A DNA stretch of 64,000 nucleotides from Candidatus Ribeiella danica (GCA_016717335.1 JADKFS010000008.1:62001-126000); one strand, 5' to 3'. Counted from the first letter of the stretch, positions 8,892 through 18,595 are shown. Notes: generated by a model from the letters alone, not told the origin. A program made the numbers and translations.

Positions 8892-9617
8892 CTACTCCAG
8901 GCCGAGGTAGGCCTTCTGGACCATCTCGTTTTCGCTCAGGCCCTTGGCCGAGTCCGAAAGCACGATCTGGCCGGTCTGCAGCACGTAGCCGCGGTGGGCG
9001 ATCCCCAGCGCCATGAGCGCGTTCTGCTCGACCAGCAGGATCGTCGTGCCCTCGGCGTTGATGTCCTTGATGATGCTGAAGATCTGCTCGACCAGCACCG
9101 GCGCCAGGCCCATCGACGGCTCGTCGAGCAGCAGCACCTTCGGGCGGCCCATCAGCGCGCGGCCGATCGCCAGCATCTGCTGCTCGCCGCCGGAGAGCGT
9201 GCCGCCCTTCTGGTTCTCGCGCTCCCTCAGGCGCGGGAACAGCCCGAACACGCGCTCCATATCCGCCGGGATGGCGTCCTTGTCGGTGCGCGAGAAGGCG
9301 CCCATCTCCAGGTTCTCGCGCACCGTCAGGCGCGGGAAGATCCGCCGGCCCTCGGGCGACTGCAGCACGCCGCGCTGGACCACCTTGTGCGCCGGCAGCT
9401 CGTCGATCCGCTCGCCGGCCAGCCGCACCTCGCCCTGGCGCGGCTTGATGATGCCCGAGATCGTTCGCAGCGTCGTGCTCTTGCCCGCGCCGTTCGAGCC
9501 GATCAGCGTCACGATCTCGCCTTTGTCCACCTTCAGCGAGATGCCCTTGAGCGCGTGGATGTTGCCGTAGTAGCTGTGGACGTCGTGGAGCTCGAGCAGC
9601 GCCTGGCCGTTTGTCAT
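8892..9617 (-). CDS. livF: Branched-chain amino acid ABC transporter ATPase, LivF type
   Basis: 241 aa, the usual LivF length. Walker A is GSNGAGKSTT, the signature LSGGEQQMLAIGRALM, Walker B VLLLDEPSMGLAP, and the switch region LLVEQNA, all typical of LivF. Last gene of the livJHMGF operon read on the minus strand. A 97-base spacer with a perfect hairpin separates it from livG. It powers import together with LivG on the cytoplasmic face. Related operons can carry urea or amides instead, so the exact substrate is inferred from the set as a whole. Confidence 0.93.
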   Translation of the reverse strand: MTNGQALLELHDVHSYYGNIHALKGISLKVDKGEIVTLIGSNGAGKSTTLRTISGIIKPRQGEVRLAGERIDELPAHKVVQRGVLQSPEGRRIFPRLTVRENLEMGAFSRTDKDAIPADMERVFGLFPRLRERENQKGGTLSGGEQQMLAIGRALMGRPKVLLLDEPSMGLAPVLVEQIFSIIKDINAEGTTILLVEQNALMALGIAHRGYVLQTGQIVLSDSAKGLSENEMVQKAYLGLE

Positions 9618-9647
9618 AGCGGAACTCTCTATCTACAGGGGAGGGGC

Positions 9648-9672
9648 TTGGGGAGGGCTTCGCCCTCCCCAA
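9648..9672 (-). repeat. Perfect 11-bp hairpin between livG and livF
   Basis: Arms TTGGGGAGGGC (9648-9658) and exact complement (9662-9672) with a 3-base loop. No T-run, so more a stabiliser or REP-like site than an intrinsic terminator. Confidence 0.6.
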
Positions 9673-9714
9673 AACCCCATCCAAACGTTCGTTTTCAGCG
9701 CAGCGCGCCACATA

Positions 9715-10551
9715 TCACGCGGTCGCCGCCGTCTTCCGCCCGCCCTTGCCGTGCGCCGCGGCGCCCTTGCCGAGGTACGCCTCGATCACCTGCGGGTCGC
9801 TCTGGACCTGCGCGGGCAGCCCCTCGCTGATCTTGGCGCCGTGGTCGAGCACGGTCACCTGCTCGGAGATGCCCATCACGACCTTCATGTCGTGCTCGAT
9901 CAGCAGCACCGTCAGGCCCTTCTCCTTGCGGCCGGGGCTCTCGTAGTTGTCGCGCAGGTGCCGGATCAGGCGGGTCAGGTCGTCGGTCTCAGCCGGGTTC
10001 ATGCCGGCGGTCGGCTCGTCGAGCAGCAGCAGCTTCGGGTCGGTGCCGAGCGCGCGCGCGACCTCGAGCCGGCGCTGGTCGCCGTAGGGCAGGTTCTTCG
10101 ACATCTCGTCGGCGCGCTTGCGCCCCAGGCCGACGAAGTCGAGCAGCTCCAGCGCGCGCCGGCGCACGCGCTCCTCCTCCTCGTTGACCTTCCTGGTGCG
10201 CAGCAGCGTGCCGAACACCCCCGCGCGCATGCGTGGGTGCTGGCCGACCATCACATTCTCCATCGCGGTCATGTTTGCGAACAGGCGAATGTTCTGGAAC
10301 GTCCGGCCGATCCCCAGCGCCGTGACCTGGTGCGGCTTCAGGCCGCTGAGCGGCGCGCCGTCGAACAGCAGCGTGCCGCTGCTCGGCGCGTACAGGCCGG
10401 TGATCATGTTGAAGAAGGTGGTCTTGCCGGCGCCGTTCGGGCCGATCAGTCCACAGATCGACCCGCGCTCGATCACGAAGTCGACATTGTTGACGGCCAC
10501 GAGGCCGCCGAAGCGTTTGGTGATACCGCTGGCTTCGAGAACAGGCGCCAT
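9715..10551 (-). CDS. livG: Branched-chain amino acid ABC transporter ATPase, LivG type
   Basis: 278 aa. Walker A GPNGAGKTTFFNMITG, Q-loop region GIGRTFQNIRLF, Walker B KLLLLDEPTAGMNPAE and H-loop LLIEHDMKVVM give the canonical LivG pattern, including the GMNPAE after Walker B that separates LivG from LivF. The ATG follows the livM stop after only 4 bases, and its ribosome site (GGAG) lies inside the end of livM, so translation is probably coupled. A Lys-rich tail (GKGAAAHGKGGRKTAATA) extends beyond the usual C-terminus. Confidence 0.94.
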   Translation of the reverse strand: MAPVLEASGITKRFGGLVAVNNVDFVIERGSICGLIGPNGAGKTTFFNMITGLYAPSSGTLLFDGAPLSGLKPHQVTALGIGRTFQNIRLFANMTAMENVMVGQHPRMRAGVFGTLLRTRKVNEEEERVRRRALELLDFVGLGRKRADEMSKNLPYGDQRRLEVARALGTDPKLLLLDEPTAGMNPAETDDLTRLIRHLRDNYESPGRKEKGLTVLLIEHDMKVVMGISEQVTVLDHGAKISEGLPAQVQSDPQVIEAYLGKGAAAHGKGGRKTAATA

Positions 10552-10555
10552 GGTG

Positions 10556-12328
10556 CTACTCCATACTCAGCTTAGCATTTTTCTGCTCGACGTCGAAAAG
10601 GTCGACGCTCTCCTGGGCCGCCACCTCTTCGTCGGCGTGCAGCTCGGCCTTGCGGCGCGCGCTTGGGATCAGGCCCTCGGGCCGCACCAGCATCATCATC
10701 ACCAGCACCATGCCGAACAGCATGAGCCGGTAGTCCGATGCCTTGAAGTTGGCCAGCGCCTCGTTGTTCGAGTTCGACGCGATCTGCTTGAGCAGGTCGG
10801 TCAGCCGGTTGAGGAAGAACACGTCGGCCGAGACGATGATCAGGCCGCCCAGGATGACGCCGGGGATGTTGCCCAGGCCGCCCAGGATCACCATGCACAG
10901 GATCAGCACCGACTTATCGAACTGGAAGCTCGACGGCGTGATCGAGCCGAGGTAGGCGCCGTAGAACGCGCCGCCGAAGCCCGAGAACATCGCGCCGAGC
11001 GCGAACGCCAGCAGCTTGGTGCGCACCAGGTCGATGCCCATCGACGAGGCCGCCAGCTCGTCCTCGCGCATGGCCATCCAGGCGCGCCCGAGCCGCGAGC
11101 GGCGCAGCCGGTTGATGAAGAAGACCGAGAAGCCGAAGATCACGATCACCAGGTAGTACCAGGGCGTGCGCTCGGTCGGCAGGAACTGGCCGACCCGCGG
11201 GATGCCGGGGACCAGCAGCCGGCCGCCGCCCGGCAGCTCGGCGCCGTAGAAGAAGGCGTACAGCAGGAACAGCGCGATCACCCCGGACATCACCAGCGTC
11301 AGCGTGCTGGACTGGCCGCGCGCGCGCTGGTCGGCGAGCACCGAGGTGGTCATGTAGTACACCGCGAACATCACCAGCGCAAACCCGATCAGCCCGACCA
11401 GCAGCCCGATCGTCCCGTTGAGGCTGGTGATGATCGGCAGGATCGGCGCCTGGATGGCGCTGATGCCCGGGTCGCCGCCGGTCAGGTTCAGCGCGTCGCC
11501 GGTGGAGGTCTTGATCCAGCTGACCTCGTCGAGGTTGGTGAACAGGATCGGCACGATCTCGCCGAAGCCGAGCGTGACGATCGCCAGGTAGTCGCCGCGC
11601 AGCGGCAGCGTCGGCGCGCCGAGGATCAGGCCGAACAGCGCCGCCACCGCCGCGGCGATCCAGATCACCAGCCAGAACGACAGCTGGAAGTTCGAGCCGA
11701 ACTGGCCGCTCAGGTGGGTCGAGGAGAACATCCCGGCGGTGTAGGCCCCGATCGCGAAGAACGCGGCGTAGCCCAGGTCGAGCAGGCCGGCGTAGCCGAC
11801 CACGATGTTCAGGCCGAGCGCCAGGATGATGAAGATCATGATCGGGATGATGTCGCCCAGCCAGCCCAGGCCCAGGTAGCGGTCGATCTGCGGCAGGAAC
11901 AGCAGGTAGGCGCCGACGATCAGGGCGACGGCCACCGTGCGGGCGGTGCCGCGCAGCCGCTGTCCGCCGCCGAGCAGCGTCCCCACGATCGTCGTGATCG
12001 CCAGGCCGATCAGCCCGGCCAGCAGCGCCGACCCGGCCGGGCCGATGCCCATGTCGAGCTGGTTCTGCCCGGCCAGCGGGTCGAGCCACAGGCTGCGCAG
12101 CAGCTGGCCGATCGTCAGCAGCAGGCCGGCGACGACGCCCTGGATGGCGCCGGCGCGCAGCCCCTCGCGCGGCGTCGTGATCTTGTCGTTGCTGCCCAGG
12201 AGCAGGCCGATGATCAGGCCGGTGATAATCGAGACCATCCAGACGGTCTTGCCGCCGACGATCATGATCGTCGCGATGCCGGCGATGCCCGCCCAGAGGC
12301 CGAGTCGTACGTTGCGCATCGACTGCAC
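10556..12328 (-). CDS. livM: Branched-chain amino acid ABC permease, LivM type, with N-terminal membrane extension
   Basis: 590 aa, about 200 longer than common LivM proteins. The extra N-terminus (residues 1 to about 150) holds several hydrophobic segments and no known motif. The permease core starts around LGLNIVVGYAGLLDLGYAAFFAIGAYTAG, the hallmark LivM segment, and includes TLPLRGDYLAIVTLGFGEI and GRAWMAMREDELAASSMGID, the coupling helix that contacts the ATPase. The start is GTG directly after the livH stop or, slightly better spaced from an AGGTG, ATG 12319. A hydrophilic C-tail follows the last helix. Confidence 0.92.
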   Translation of the reverse strand: MQSMRNVRLGLWAGIAGIATIMIVGGKTVWMVSIITGLIIGLLLGSNDKITTPREGLRAGAIQGVVAGLLLTIGQLLRSLWLDPLAGQNQLDMGIGPAGSALLAGLIGLAITTIVGTLLGGGQRLRGTARTVAVALIVGAYLLFLPQIDRYLGLGWLGDIIPIMIFIILALGLNIVVGYAGLLDLGYAAFFAIGAYTAGMFSSTHLSGQFGSNFQLSFWLVIWIAAAVAALFGLILGAPTLPLRGDYLAIVTLGFGEIVPILFTNLDEVSWIKTSTGDALNLTGGDPGISAIQAPILPIITSLNGTIGLLVGLIGFALVMFAVYYMTTSVLADQRARGQSSTLTLVMSGVIALFLLYAFFYGAELPGGGRLLVPGIPRVGQFLPTERTPWYYLVIVIFGFSVFFINRLRRSRLGRAWMAMREDELAASSMGIDLVRTKLLAFALGAMFSGFGGAFYGAYLGSITPSSFQFDKSVLILCMVILGGLGNIPGVILGGLIIVSADVFFLNRLTDLLKQIASNSNNEALANFKASDYRLMLFGMVLVMMMLVRPEGLIPSARRKAELHADEEVAAQESVDLFDVEQKNAKLSME

Positions 12329-13651
12329 CTATGCTTTCTGTCCTACATCCTCGCCGAGCAGGCCGCTGGGCCGGAAGACCAGGATGGCCACCAGGATGCC
12401 GAAGATCACCGCGTTCGTCCACTGGGTGGCGATATACTGGTCGGAGAGCGTCTGGATCAGGCCGATCAGAAAGCCGCCGAGCATCGCGCCGACGACGTTG
12501 CCGATCCCGCCGAGCACCGCCGAGGTAAAGGCCAGCAGCCCGGCCTTGAAGCCGAGGTCGAAGACCACCTGGGTGGTGAAGATCGCGGCGATCAGCCCGG
12601 CCGCGCCGGCCAGCGCCCCGCCGAGCAGGAACGCCAGCGAGATCGTGCGGTCCACGTCGATGCCCATCAGCCGCGCGGCGTCGCGGTCCTGCGCGGTCGC
12701 GCGCATGGCCTTGCCGGCCTGCGTGCGCTGCACGAACAGGTACAGCGTGGCCATCAGCACCAGGCTGACCAGGACGACCATCAGGTCGAGCCAGCTGAGC
12801 GAGATGCGCGCCCCATCGCCGAACAGGTTCGAGGTCGAGATCAGGCCGGCCGGCACATCCTTCGGCGCCACGTCGGTCGAGCCCATGATCCGCGGGTTCT
12901 TGGCGATCGCCAGGGCGGCCTCGCTGCCGGGCGGCACGACGATGCTGCGGGTCAGGTTCAGGCCGGCGACGGCGAGGCCGGCCACGATGATGATCGGCAC
13001 GACCCAGAGCGCCAGGCGCGCCAGCGCGCGATCGGTCTGCACGCGCCGGTTCAGCTGCCCGATCGCCCAGATGCCGACGCCCATGATCACCACGAAGACC
13101 ACCATGCCGGCCAGCGCGCCGTAGTCGCCGCGGCGAAACGGCAGCTTGCCCCACAGGAGGCCGAGATTCTGCAGGATGAACGAGACGCCGATCGCCGAGA
13201 TCAGCGGCGCCAGGCGCGGGGCGTTGCGCAGGCGGCGGTAGGCGATCCGCTCGATCGCGTAGTTCAGGAAGGCGGTAAAGCACATCACGACGATCAGGAT
13301 GACCAGCAGCGTCAGCGCGCGCGTGCCGCCGGGGGAGTTCTTGTTAATGCCCGTCAGCCCGATCAGCATCAGCGAGGCGAACGATCCGAGCATAAAGACG
13401 TCGCCGTGGGCAAAGTTGATCAGCTCGATGATACCGTACACCAGCGTGTAGCCGAGTGCGACGATTGCTAGAATTGCGCCCTTGGAGACGCCGGTGATGA
13501 GCTGCTGCGCCAGCAGGCTCGGGTTGCGAATCGCCTGGCTCAGGATCTGGAATAGCACCAGCGCGAGCAGGAGGGCGAGCACCCCGCCGACGACCCACCG
13601 GCCGATGTTCTGTCGATTGACCGAGCGAACAGTAGGCGCCGTGGTTGCCAT
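12329..13651 (-). CDS. livH: Branched-chain amino acid ABC permease, LivH type, with enlarged central region
   Basis: 440 aa against about 290-310 for typical LivH. The hallmark GVSKGAILAIVALGYTLVYG, then IIELINFAHGDVFMLG, near the N-terminus, and GKAMRATAQDRDAARLMGID (coupling helix) near residue 330, identify it. The extra 130 or so residues (about 170-305) lie between these and contain added hydrophobic segments plus a hydrophilic loop (NPRIMGSTDVAPKDVPAGLI). AGGAGA precedes the ATG. It pairs with LivM to form the channel; the neighbour is likewise enlarged. Confidence 0.92.
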   Translation of the reverse strand: MATTAPTVRSVNRQNIGRWVVGGVLALLLALVLFQILSQAIRNPSLLAQQLITGVSKGAILAIVALGYTLVYGIIELINFAHGDVFMLGSFASLMLIGLTGINKNSPGGTRALTLLVILIVVMCFTAFLNYAIERIAYRRLRNAPRLAPLISAIGVSFILQNLGLLWGKLPFRRGDYGALAGMVVFVVIMGVGIWAIGQLNRRVQTDRALARLALWVVPIIIVAGLAVAGLNLTRSIVVPPGSEAALAIAKNPRIMGSTDVAPKDVPAGLISTSNLFGDGARISLSWLDLMVVLVSLVLMATLYLFVQRTQAGKAMRATAQDRDAARLMGIDVDRTISLAFLLGGALAGAAGLIAAIFTTQVVFDLGFKAGLLAFTSAVLGGIGNVVGAMLGGFLIGLIQTLSDQYIATQWTNAVIFGILVAILVFRPSGLLGEDVGQKA

Positions 13652-13712
13652 GGAGTCTCCTTCAACGGTGGGTCAAAGTGGACCACGCTACGTGCTCATT
13701 GCTGTATAGGAA

Positions 13713-13738
13713 GCGCGGGACGCCAAACCGTCCCGCGC
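13713..13738 (-). terminator. Stem-loop between livJ and livH
   Basis: GCGCGGGACG (13713-13722), 6-base loop, exact complement (13729-13738). It lies 35 bases past the livJ stop in the transcribed direction. No U-tract is present. A partial terminator or mRNA stabiliser here would let binding protein exceed permease, as is common in liv operons; that role is inferred. Confidence 0.5.
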
Positions 13739-13772
13739 AACCCGGAGTAGGGGTGGGTTCGGCTCTGTCGAA

Positions 13773-15050
13773 TTACGTCAGGGTCTGGACGAACTCGAAC
13801 TTGCCGCCCTTGACCTGCTGGCCGCTCATCACGGTGCTGGTCGTGTCGCCGTTGGCGTCGATGCCGAACTTGCCGGTCACGCCGTCGAAGTCCTTGGTCG
13901 CGAACACGGCGTCGAGGATGGCGCCGCGGTCCTTCTTGCAGACCTTGTTGATCGCGTTCAGCGCGACGTTGACGGTCTCGTAGCCGTAGACCGCGTAGAC
14001 CTCAGGCTCGCTGTTGAAGGCGGCCTTGTAGGCGTCGTACCACTCTTTGCCCTTGCCGGTCAGCTGCGCCGGGGGGACGCCGCCGAACGTGACGTAGGCG
14101 CCCTCGGCCGCGTCGCCGGCGGCCTCCAGGAAGGCCTGCTCGAGGATGCCGTCCGGGCCCATGAACTTGCCCTGGTAGCCGGCCGCGCGCAGGTCCTTCA
14201 GCACCAGGCCGGCGTTGTTCTGGGTGATGCCGCCGAAGTAGACCAGGTCGGGGTTAGCGTCCTTGATCTTGGTGCCGAGCGCCTTGTAGTCCTGGGCCTT
14301 CTTGTCGATGCCCTCGTAGCCCTTCTCCTCGAGCCCGTTCTCCTTGGCCTTGGCGCGGAACACGTCGGCCAGGCCCTTGCCGTAGGTCTCGGTGTCGTGG
14401 AGGATGTAGACGGTCTTGACGCCCAGCTCCTTGGCCCAGTTGGCCGCGGCCGAGCCCTGGATGTCGTCGGCCGGCACCACGCGGGTGTAGTTGCGCTTGC
14501 CGTTCGGGTAGTACTTGTCAGGCTCGCCCGCCTCGGCGCCGGTGGTCTTGGTCAGGCCGGGGTAGGTGTTGGCCGGGCTGATCATCACCAGGCCGGCCTG
14601 GTTGAGGATCGGGATGGAGACCTTGGCGGCGCCCGAGTTGAAGGTGCCGATGTAGACCATCACGTCGGGGTCGGCGGCGGCCTTGTTGGCGTTGTTGGCT
14701 TCCTGGGTCGCGTCCCACTTGCCGGCCGCGGCGGTCGCGTCGTCCATGTCGTCGTACTTGAGCGTGAACTGGCCGTTGCAGGCCTGGAAGTTGTCCTGCT
14801 TCAGGCGCTGGTTGATCGCGTTGACCAGCGTGTCGCTCTGGCCCTTGGAGGAGCCGGTGCGCGGGAGGGACGAGACAATCTTAATAACCTTGGCATCGCC
14901 GCCGCCGGCCGCCGGGGCCGGGGCCGCCGTCGCCGCGCCGCCGGCCGCCGGGGCCGCCGTGGGCGAGGCCGTCGTCGCAGCGCCGCCGCAGGCGGCGAGC
15001 ACACCGGCCAGGATCGTGAGCATCAGGAAAAAGCTTACACGCCGTTTCAT
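13773..15050 (-). CDS. livJ: Branched-chain amino acid ABC transporter substrate-binding lipoprotein
   Basis: 425 aa. A lipoprotein signal (MKRRVSFFLMLTILAGVLAAC) ends in the lipobox LAAC. A Thr/Ala/Pro-rich tether follows, then a type 1 periplasmic binding fold: VIKIVSSLPRTGSSKGQS at the N-terminal lobe, DVMVYIGTFNSGAAKVSIPILNQAGLVMISPANTYPGLTK, KTVYILHDTETYGKGLADVF, and a final VYAVYGYETVNVALNAI. This is the Leu/Ile/Val-binding (Peripla_BP_6) pattern. First gene of the liv operon, with GAAGGAG 5 bases before the ATG and a consensus promoter about 270 bases upstream. The true ligand may be another small amide or amino acid. Confidence 0.92.
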   Translation of the reverse strand: MKRRVSFFLMLTILAGVLAACGGAATTASPTAAPAAGGAATAAPAPAAGGGDAKVIKIVSSLPRTGSSKGQSDTLVNAINQRLKQDNFQACNGQFTLKYDDMDDATAAAGKWDATQEANNANKAAADPDVMVYIGTFNSGAAKVSIPILNQAGLVMISPANTYPGLTKTTGAEAGEPDKYYPNGKRNYTRVVPADDIQGSAAANWAKELGVKTVYILHDTETYGKGLADVFRAKAKENGLEEKGYEGIDKKAQDYKALGTKIKDANPDLVYFGGITQNNAGLVLKDLRAAGYQGKFMGPDGILEQAFLEAAGDAAEGAYVTFGGVPPAQLTGKGKEWYDAYKAAFNSEPEVYAVYGYETVNVALNAINKVCKKDRGAILDAVFATKDFDGVTGKFGIDANGDTTSTVMSGQQVKGGKFEFVQTLT

Positions 15051-15318
15051 AGGAACTCCTTCATACTTGAGAGCATCTGTTGCGTCAGGGTCAAGCGTCT
15101 CCGCCGGAGAACTGGAGCGCGGGGGCCAGCCGTATGCTCCGCCGTGCGAGTAGGCTGCGCTCGGCCGTATGAGACCAGCTAGAGCATAAAGAGTATAGAG
15201 GCCGGTGAACCTCCTTCATCGGGCTAGGGGCGTTCAGTCGAACTGCGCGCCACGACTTGGGCGGGCTCTACACCGAGTCCTTCATCCACCTATGATCGAC
15301 GCAATTTGGGTGTGGCGT

Positions 15319-15347
15319 AGTGTATTCGATGAGGATTGGTTTGTCAA
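15319..15347 (-). promoter_or_regulatory. Promoter TTGACA-N17-TACACT for the liv operon
   Basis: Read on the minus strand, TTGACA (15347-15342) and TACACT (15324-15319) are spaced by exactly 17 bases. The predicted start leaves a leader of about 250 bases before livJ. Apart from this promoter, the 301-base gap 15051-15351 shows only unremarkable sequence. Confidence 0.72.
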
Positions 15348-15351
15348 GCGT

Positions 15352-16104
<753 letters not shown>

Positions 16105-16248
16105 CAGTTATTTGCTCCGCGTTTCTATTGCGCGCTGCGCTGAAAACTAAGCTTGGGCGGGGTTTTACCCCTCGCCCCTGCGCTTTAGCTATGTATGCAG
16201 CGCGCTGTATTGCGCCACACCATCCCAAGCCCCTGCGCTGCAAGCGCG

Positions 16249-17070
16249 CTAGCGATCGCTGCGCGACATGCGGTGCTCGAGCTTGCCCTGGAGGTAGGAG
16301 AGCACGATCGTCATCAGCCAGTACCACACCGCCGCGACGACCAGCGCCTCGAAGAAGTGGTGGCGCGGCGCGCCGGCCTGGCGCGCGCGGCCCATCAGCT
16401 CCTGCAGCGTGATCGCGCTGGCGAGCGAGGTATCCTTCTGCATGGCGATGAACTGGTTGCCGATATCCGGCGTGATGATCCGGAAGGCCTGCGGCAGCAC
16501 GATCCGCCGCATCGTCTGCCAGGGGGTCATGCCCAGCGCGTAGGCGGCCTCGCTCTGGCCGCGCCCGACCGCCTGGATGCCGGCGCGAAAGATCTCGCTC
16601 ATGTACGCGCCGTAGTTCAGGCTGAGCGCGATCACCGCCGACGGGAATGGGTCCAGCACCAGCCCCAGCTGGGCCAGGCCGAAGTAGAAGAAGAAGAACT
16701 GCAGGTACAGCGGCGTCCCGCGCATCAGCGAGACGTACAGGCTCGCCAGGCTGTTCAGCGAGGCGACGCGCGAGAGCCGCGCCAGCGCCGCCACCAGCGC
16801 CAGCACCATCGCGCACAGGATCGAGATCACCGACAGCTCAAAGGTGATCAGCACACCCTGCGAGATGAACTGCCACCACTCGCCGATGAACTGGCCGTCG
16901 AGGCTAATCGCGTGGAAGCGCAGTGGGCCGATCGCCAGGCTCAGGCCGCTGAACAGCAGCAGCAGGATCAGCAGCCAGACCACCCACCAGATCACCATCG
17001 AGGCCTGAAACGGGATGCGCGGCCAGCGCCGCGCGGTGGGTCGCCGAAGTTCGGCCGCCTCATGTGCCAT
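16249..17070 (-). CDS. Polar amino acid ABC transporter permease (GlnP/HisM type)
   Basis: 273 aa with ATG 17070, chosen because GAGGAAAGG lies 7-8 bases upstream; an in-frame TTG at 17088 is less likely. The His/Glu/Gln/Arg permease hallmark runs SLNYGAYMSEIFRAGIQAV then GQSEAAYALGMTPWQTMRRI (EAA loop) and VLPQAFRIITPDIGNQFIAM. About five transmembrane segments. A typical single-permease importer would use it as a homodimer. It sits between binding-protein and ATPase genes. Confidence 0.92.
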   Translation of the reverse strand: MAHEAAELRRPTARRWPRIPFQASMVIWWVVWLLILLLLFSGLSLAIGPLRFHAISLDGQFIGEWWQFISQGVLITFELSVISILCAMVLALVAALARLSRVASLNSLASLYVSLMRGTPLYLQFFFFYFGLAQLGLVLDPFPSAVIALSLNYGAYMSEIFRAGIQAVGRGQSEAAYALGMTPWQTMRRIVLPQAFRIITPDIGNQFIAMQKDTSLASAITLQELMGRARQAGAPRHHFFEALVVAAVWYWLMTIVLSYLQGKLEHRMSRSDR

Positions 17071-17163
17071 TATGGGGCCTTTCCTCAACTGCCGGTGTCG
17101 TCGGTTAAAAGCTCACCTGGGAGATCGCCGCGGTGGCGCGCCAGGGTGATTGTGGCAGGTGAG

Positions 17164-17198
17164 AGGGCAGGGGAGGGCCGTAGGCCCTCCCCTGCCCT
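17164..17198. repeat. Perfect 16-bp palindrome with GTA loop
   Basis: Arms AGGGCAGGGGAGGGCC (17164-17179) and exact complement (17183-17198), loop GTA. It lies directly after the binding-protein stop, upstream of the permease. No T-run follows. It could stabilise the upstream message. Confidence 0.65.
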
Positions 17199-17202
17199 CC
17201 GA

Positions 17203-18153
17203 TCACTTCTTGGACGTGAGGTCGATCCCGTAGTACTTGTTCGAGAGCGTGGTCAGCGTGCCGTCCTTGTGCATCTCGTCGACGATCGCGCTGATCGCGT
17301 CGGTCAGGCCCTTCGAGTCGAGCGCGCTCTTCTGGTCGAGCGCGACGCCCAGGTCCTCGTAGTAGACCGGGTCGCCCAGCACCTTGAAGGGCTGGCCGCT
17401 CTTGATCGCGTCCTGGATCGTCGGCAGCGCCGTCAGGGCCGCGTCGACGCGCGTGCCGTCGCCGAGCGCCAGATCCTGCAGCGCGAGCTGGTCGGTGTCG
17501 TAGATCTGGGCCACGGCGCCTTCCGGCGCGGGCTTGAGGATCGACTCGCCTTCGAGGGCGAGCTTGCCCTGCAGGTAGTCCAGGTAGGTCGTCGCCGCGC
17601 CGACGCCGACCTTCTTGCCCTTGAGGTCGTCGATCGAGGCGGCCTTGCTATCCTTGTGGACCGCGAACGCGGCCGGGGTGTAGTAGTACGGCGAGGTGAA
17701 GTACAGCACCTTCTTGCGATCGGGGGTGATCGTGATCGAGCCGACGTTGATGTCCCAGCGGCCGTTCCAGCTGCCGGCGGTGATGATATCGAAGTTGATG
17801 TCGAGGAACTCGACCTCGACGCCCAGGCGCTTGGCGATCTCGCGCCCGACGTCGATGTCGAAGCCTTCCCAGGAGCCGTCGGGATTCTTGTAGCTCTGGG
17901 GCTTGTAGTTCGAGTCGGTCGAGATCAGCAGCTTGCCGCGCTTCTTGACCTCGGCCAGCAGATCGCCGCCGGCGGCCGGCGCGGCCGTGGCCGCGGTAGC
18001 ATTTGTGGGCTCGGCTGGAGCTGTGGTCGCCTGGGGAGCCTGGGGGGCCGTGGTCGCCTGGGGAGCCGTCGTCGTTCCGCCCTGGCCGCAGGCGGCCAGC
18101 ACCAGCAGCGCGAACGCCGCCACCAGCAGCGCGAGACGTTTGGGATGGTGCAT
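17203..18153 (-). CDS. Polar amino acid ABC transporter substrate-binding lipoprotein
   Basis: 316 aa. Lipoprotein signal ending LVLAAC (Cys 22), a Thr/Gln/Ala/Pro tether, then a type 2 periplasmic binding fold (SBP_bac_3): KRGKLLISTDSNYKPQSY, GFDIDVGREIAKRLGVEVEF, WDINVGSITITPDRKKVLYFTSPYYYT, DLKGKKVGVGAATTYLDYL and a C-terminal MHKDGTLTTLSNKYYG. This order is that of glutamine/lysine/arginine binding proteins. First gene of its operon, with a strong promoter at 18301-18328. Confidence 0.93.
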   Translation of the reverse strand: MHHPKRLALLVAAFALLVLAACGQGGTTTAPQATTAPQAPQATTAPAEPTNATAATAAPAAGGDLLAEVKKRGKLLISTDSNYKPQSYKNPDGSWEGFDIDVGREIAKRLGVEVEFLDINFDIITAGSWNGRWDINVGSITITPDRKKVLYFTSPYYYTPAAFAVHKDSKAASIDDLKGKKVGVGAATTYLDYLQGKLALEGESILKPAPEGAVAQIYDTDQLALQDLALGDGTRVDAALTALPTIQDAIKSGQPFKVLGDPVYYEDLGVALDQKSALDSKGLTDAISAIVDEMHKDGTLTTLSNKYYGIDLTSKK

Positions 18154-18300
18154 CGTACCTTCCTTTCAATGAGTCCGAGCGAGGGGAACACGGTGGTGGC
18201 CTGAACACTGCGGCCGCAGCGCCGGATCAGGGAATCGAGCTCCGTCAGCGCCACGCTGCCACAGTGACTGTACCACCATTGGGGATCCTTGAGTGCGCCT

Positions 18301-18328
18301 ATTATAGCCTCGTCCCCGGTGGTGTCAA
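18301..18328 (-). promoter_or_regulatory. Consensus promoter TTGACA-N16-TATAAT
   Basis: Both hexamers match the sigma-70 consensus exactly (TTGACA 18328-18323, TATAAT 18306-18301, minus strand). Leader about 140 bases to the binding-protein ATG. The best-matching promoter in the window. Confidence 0.82.
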
Positions 18329-18349
18329 GGAAGCCGATCTGTCGTAGGC

Positions 18350-18490
18350 CCTCGCCCCCCTGCCCCCCTCTCCCGCCGGGAGAGGGGGGATTCGTGGTGG
18401 TGCTGCGGTGCGCTGCTCTGCAGCGCACCGCAGCACCACAGGACACCCCCGCCCCTGGAAGGGGCGGGGGCAGGGGCAGGGGGTGGGGTC
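18350..18490. repeat. Composite CCCCTCTCCC module enclosing a 20-bp perfect palindrome
   Basis: CCCCTCTCCCGCCGGGAGAGGGG, then GTGGTGCTGCGGTGCGCTGC (18397-18416), loop TCT, its exact complement (18420-18439), then CCGCCCCTGGAAGGGGCGGG. The outer halves match the module at 2868-3010, while the enclosed palindrome is unique to this site. Confidence 0.75.
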
Positions 18491-18549
18491 AAAGACGTTG
18501 CACCAGCCCTGATGAGGAGGGCTGATCCAGCGCACCGCGCCAGGGGGTA

Positions 18550-18558
18550 TGGTATCAT
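18550..18558 (+). promoter_or_regulatory. Extended -10 TGGTATCAT
   Basis: 38 bases before the ATG of the anchored beta protein. No -35 seen. Confidence 0.4.
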
Positions 18559-18595
18559 GAGCGCTGATGGATCGACTCAGCCGTGAAGGCGACCT

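Noticed and set aside
10118..13471. 1117-aa plus-strand ORF across livG-livH
   Set aside because: Opposite-strand shadow of well-supported liv genes; sequence is low-complexity Asp/Gln/Arg/His.
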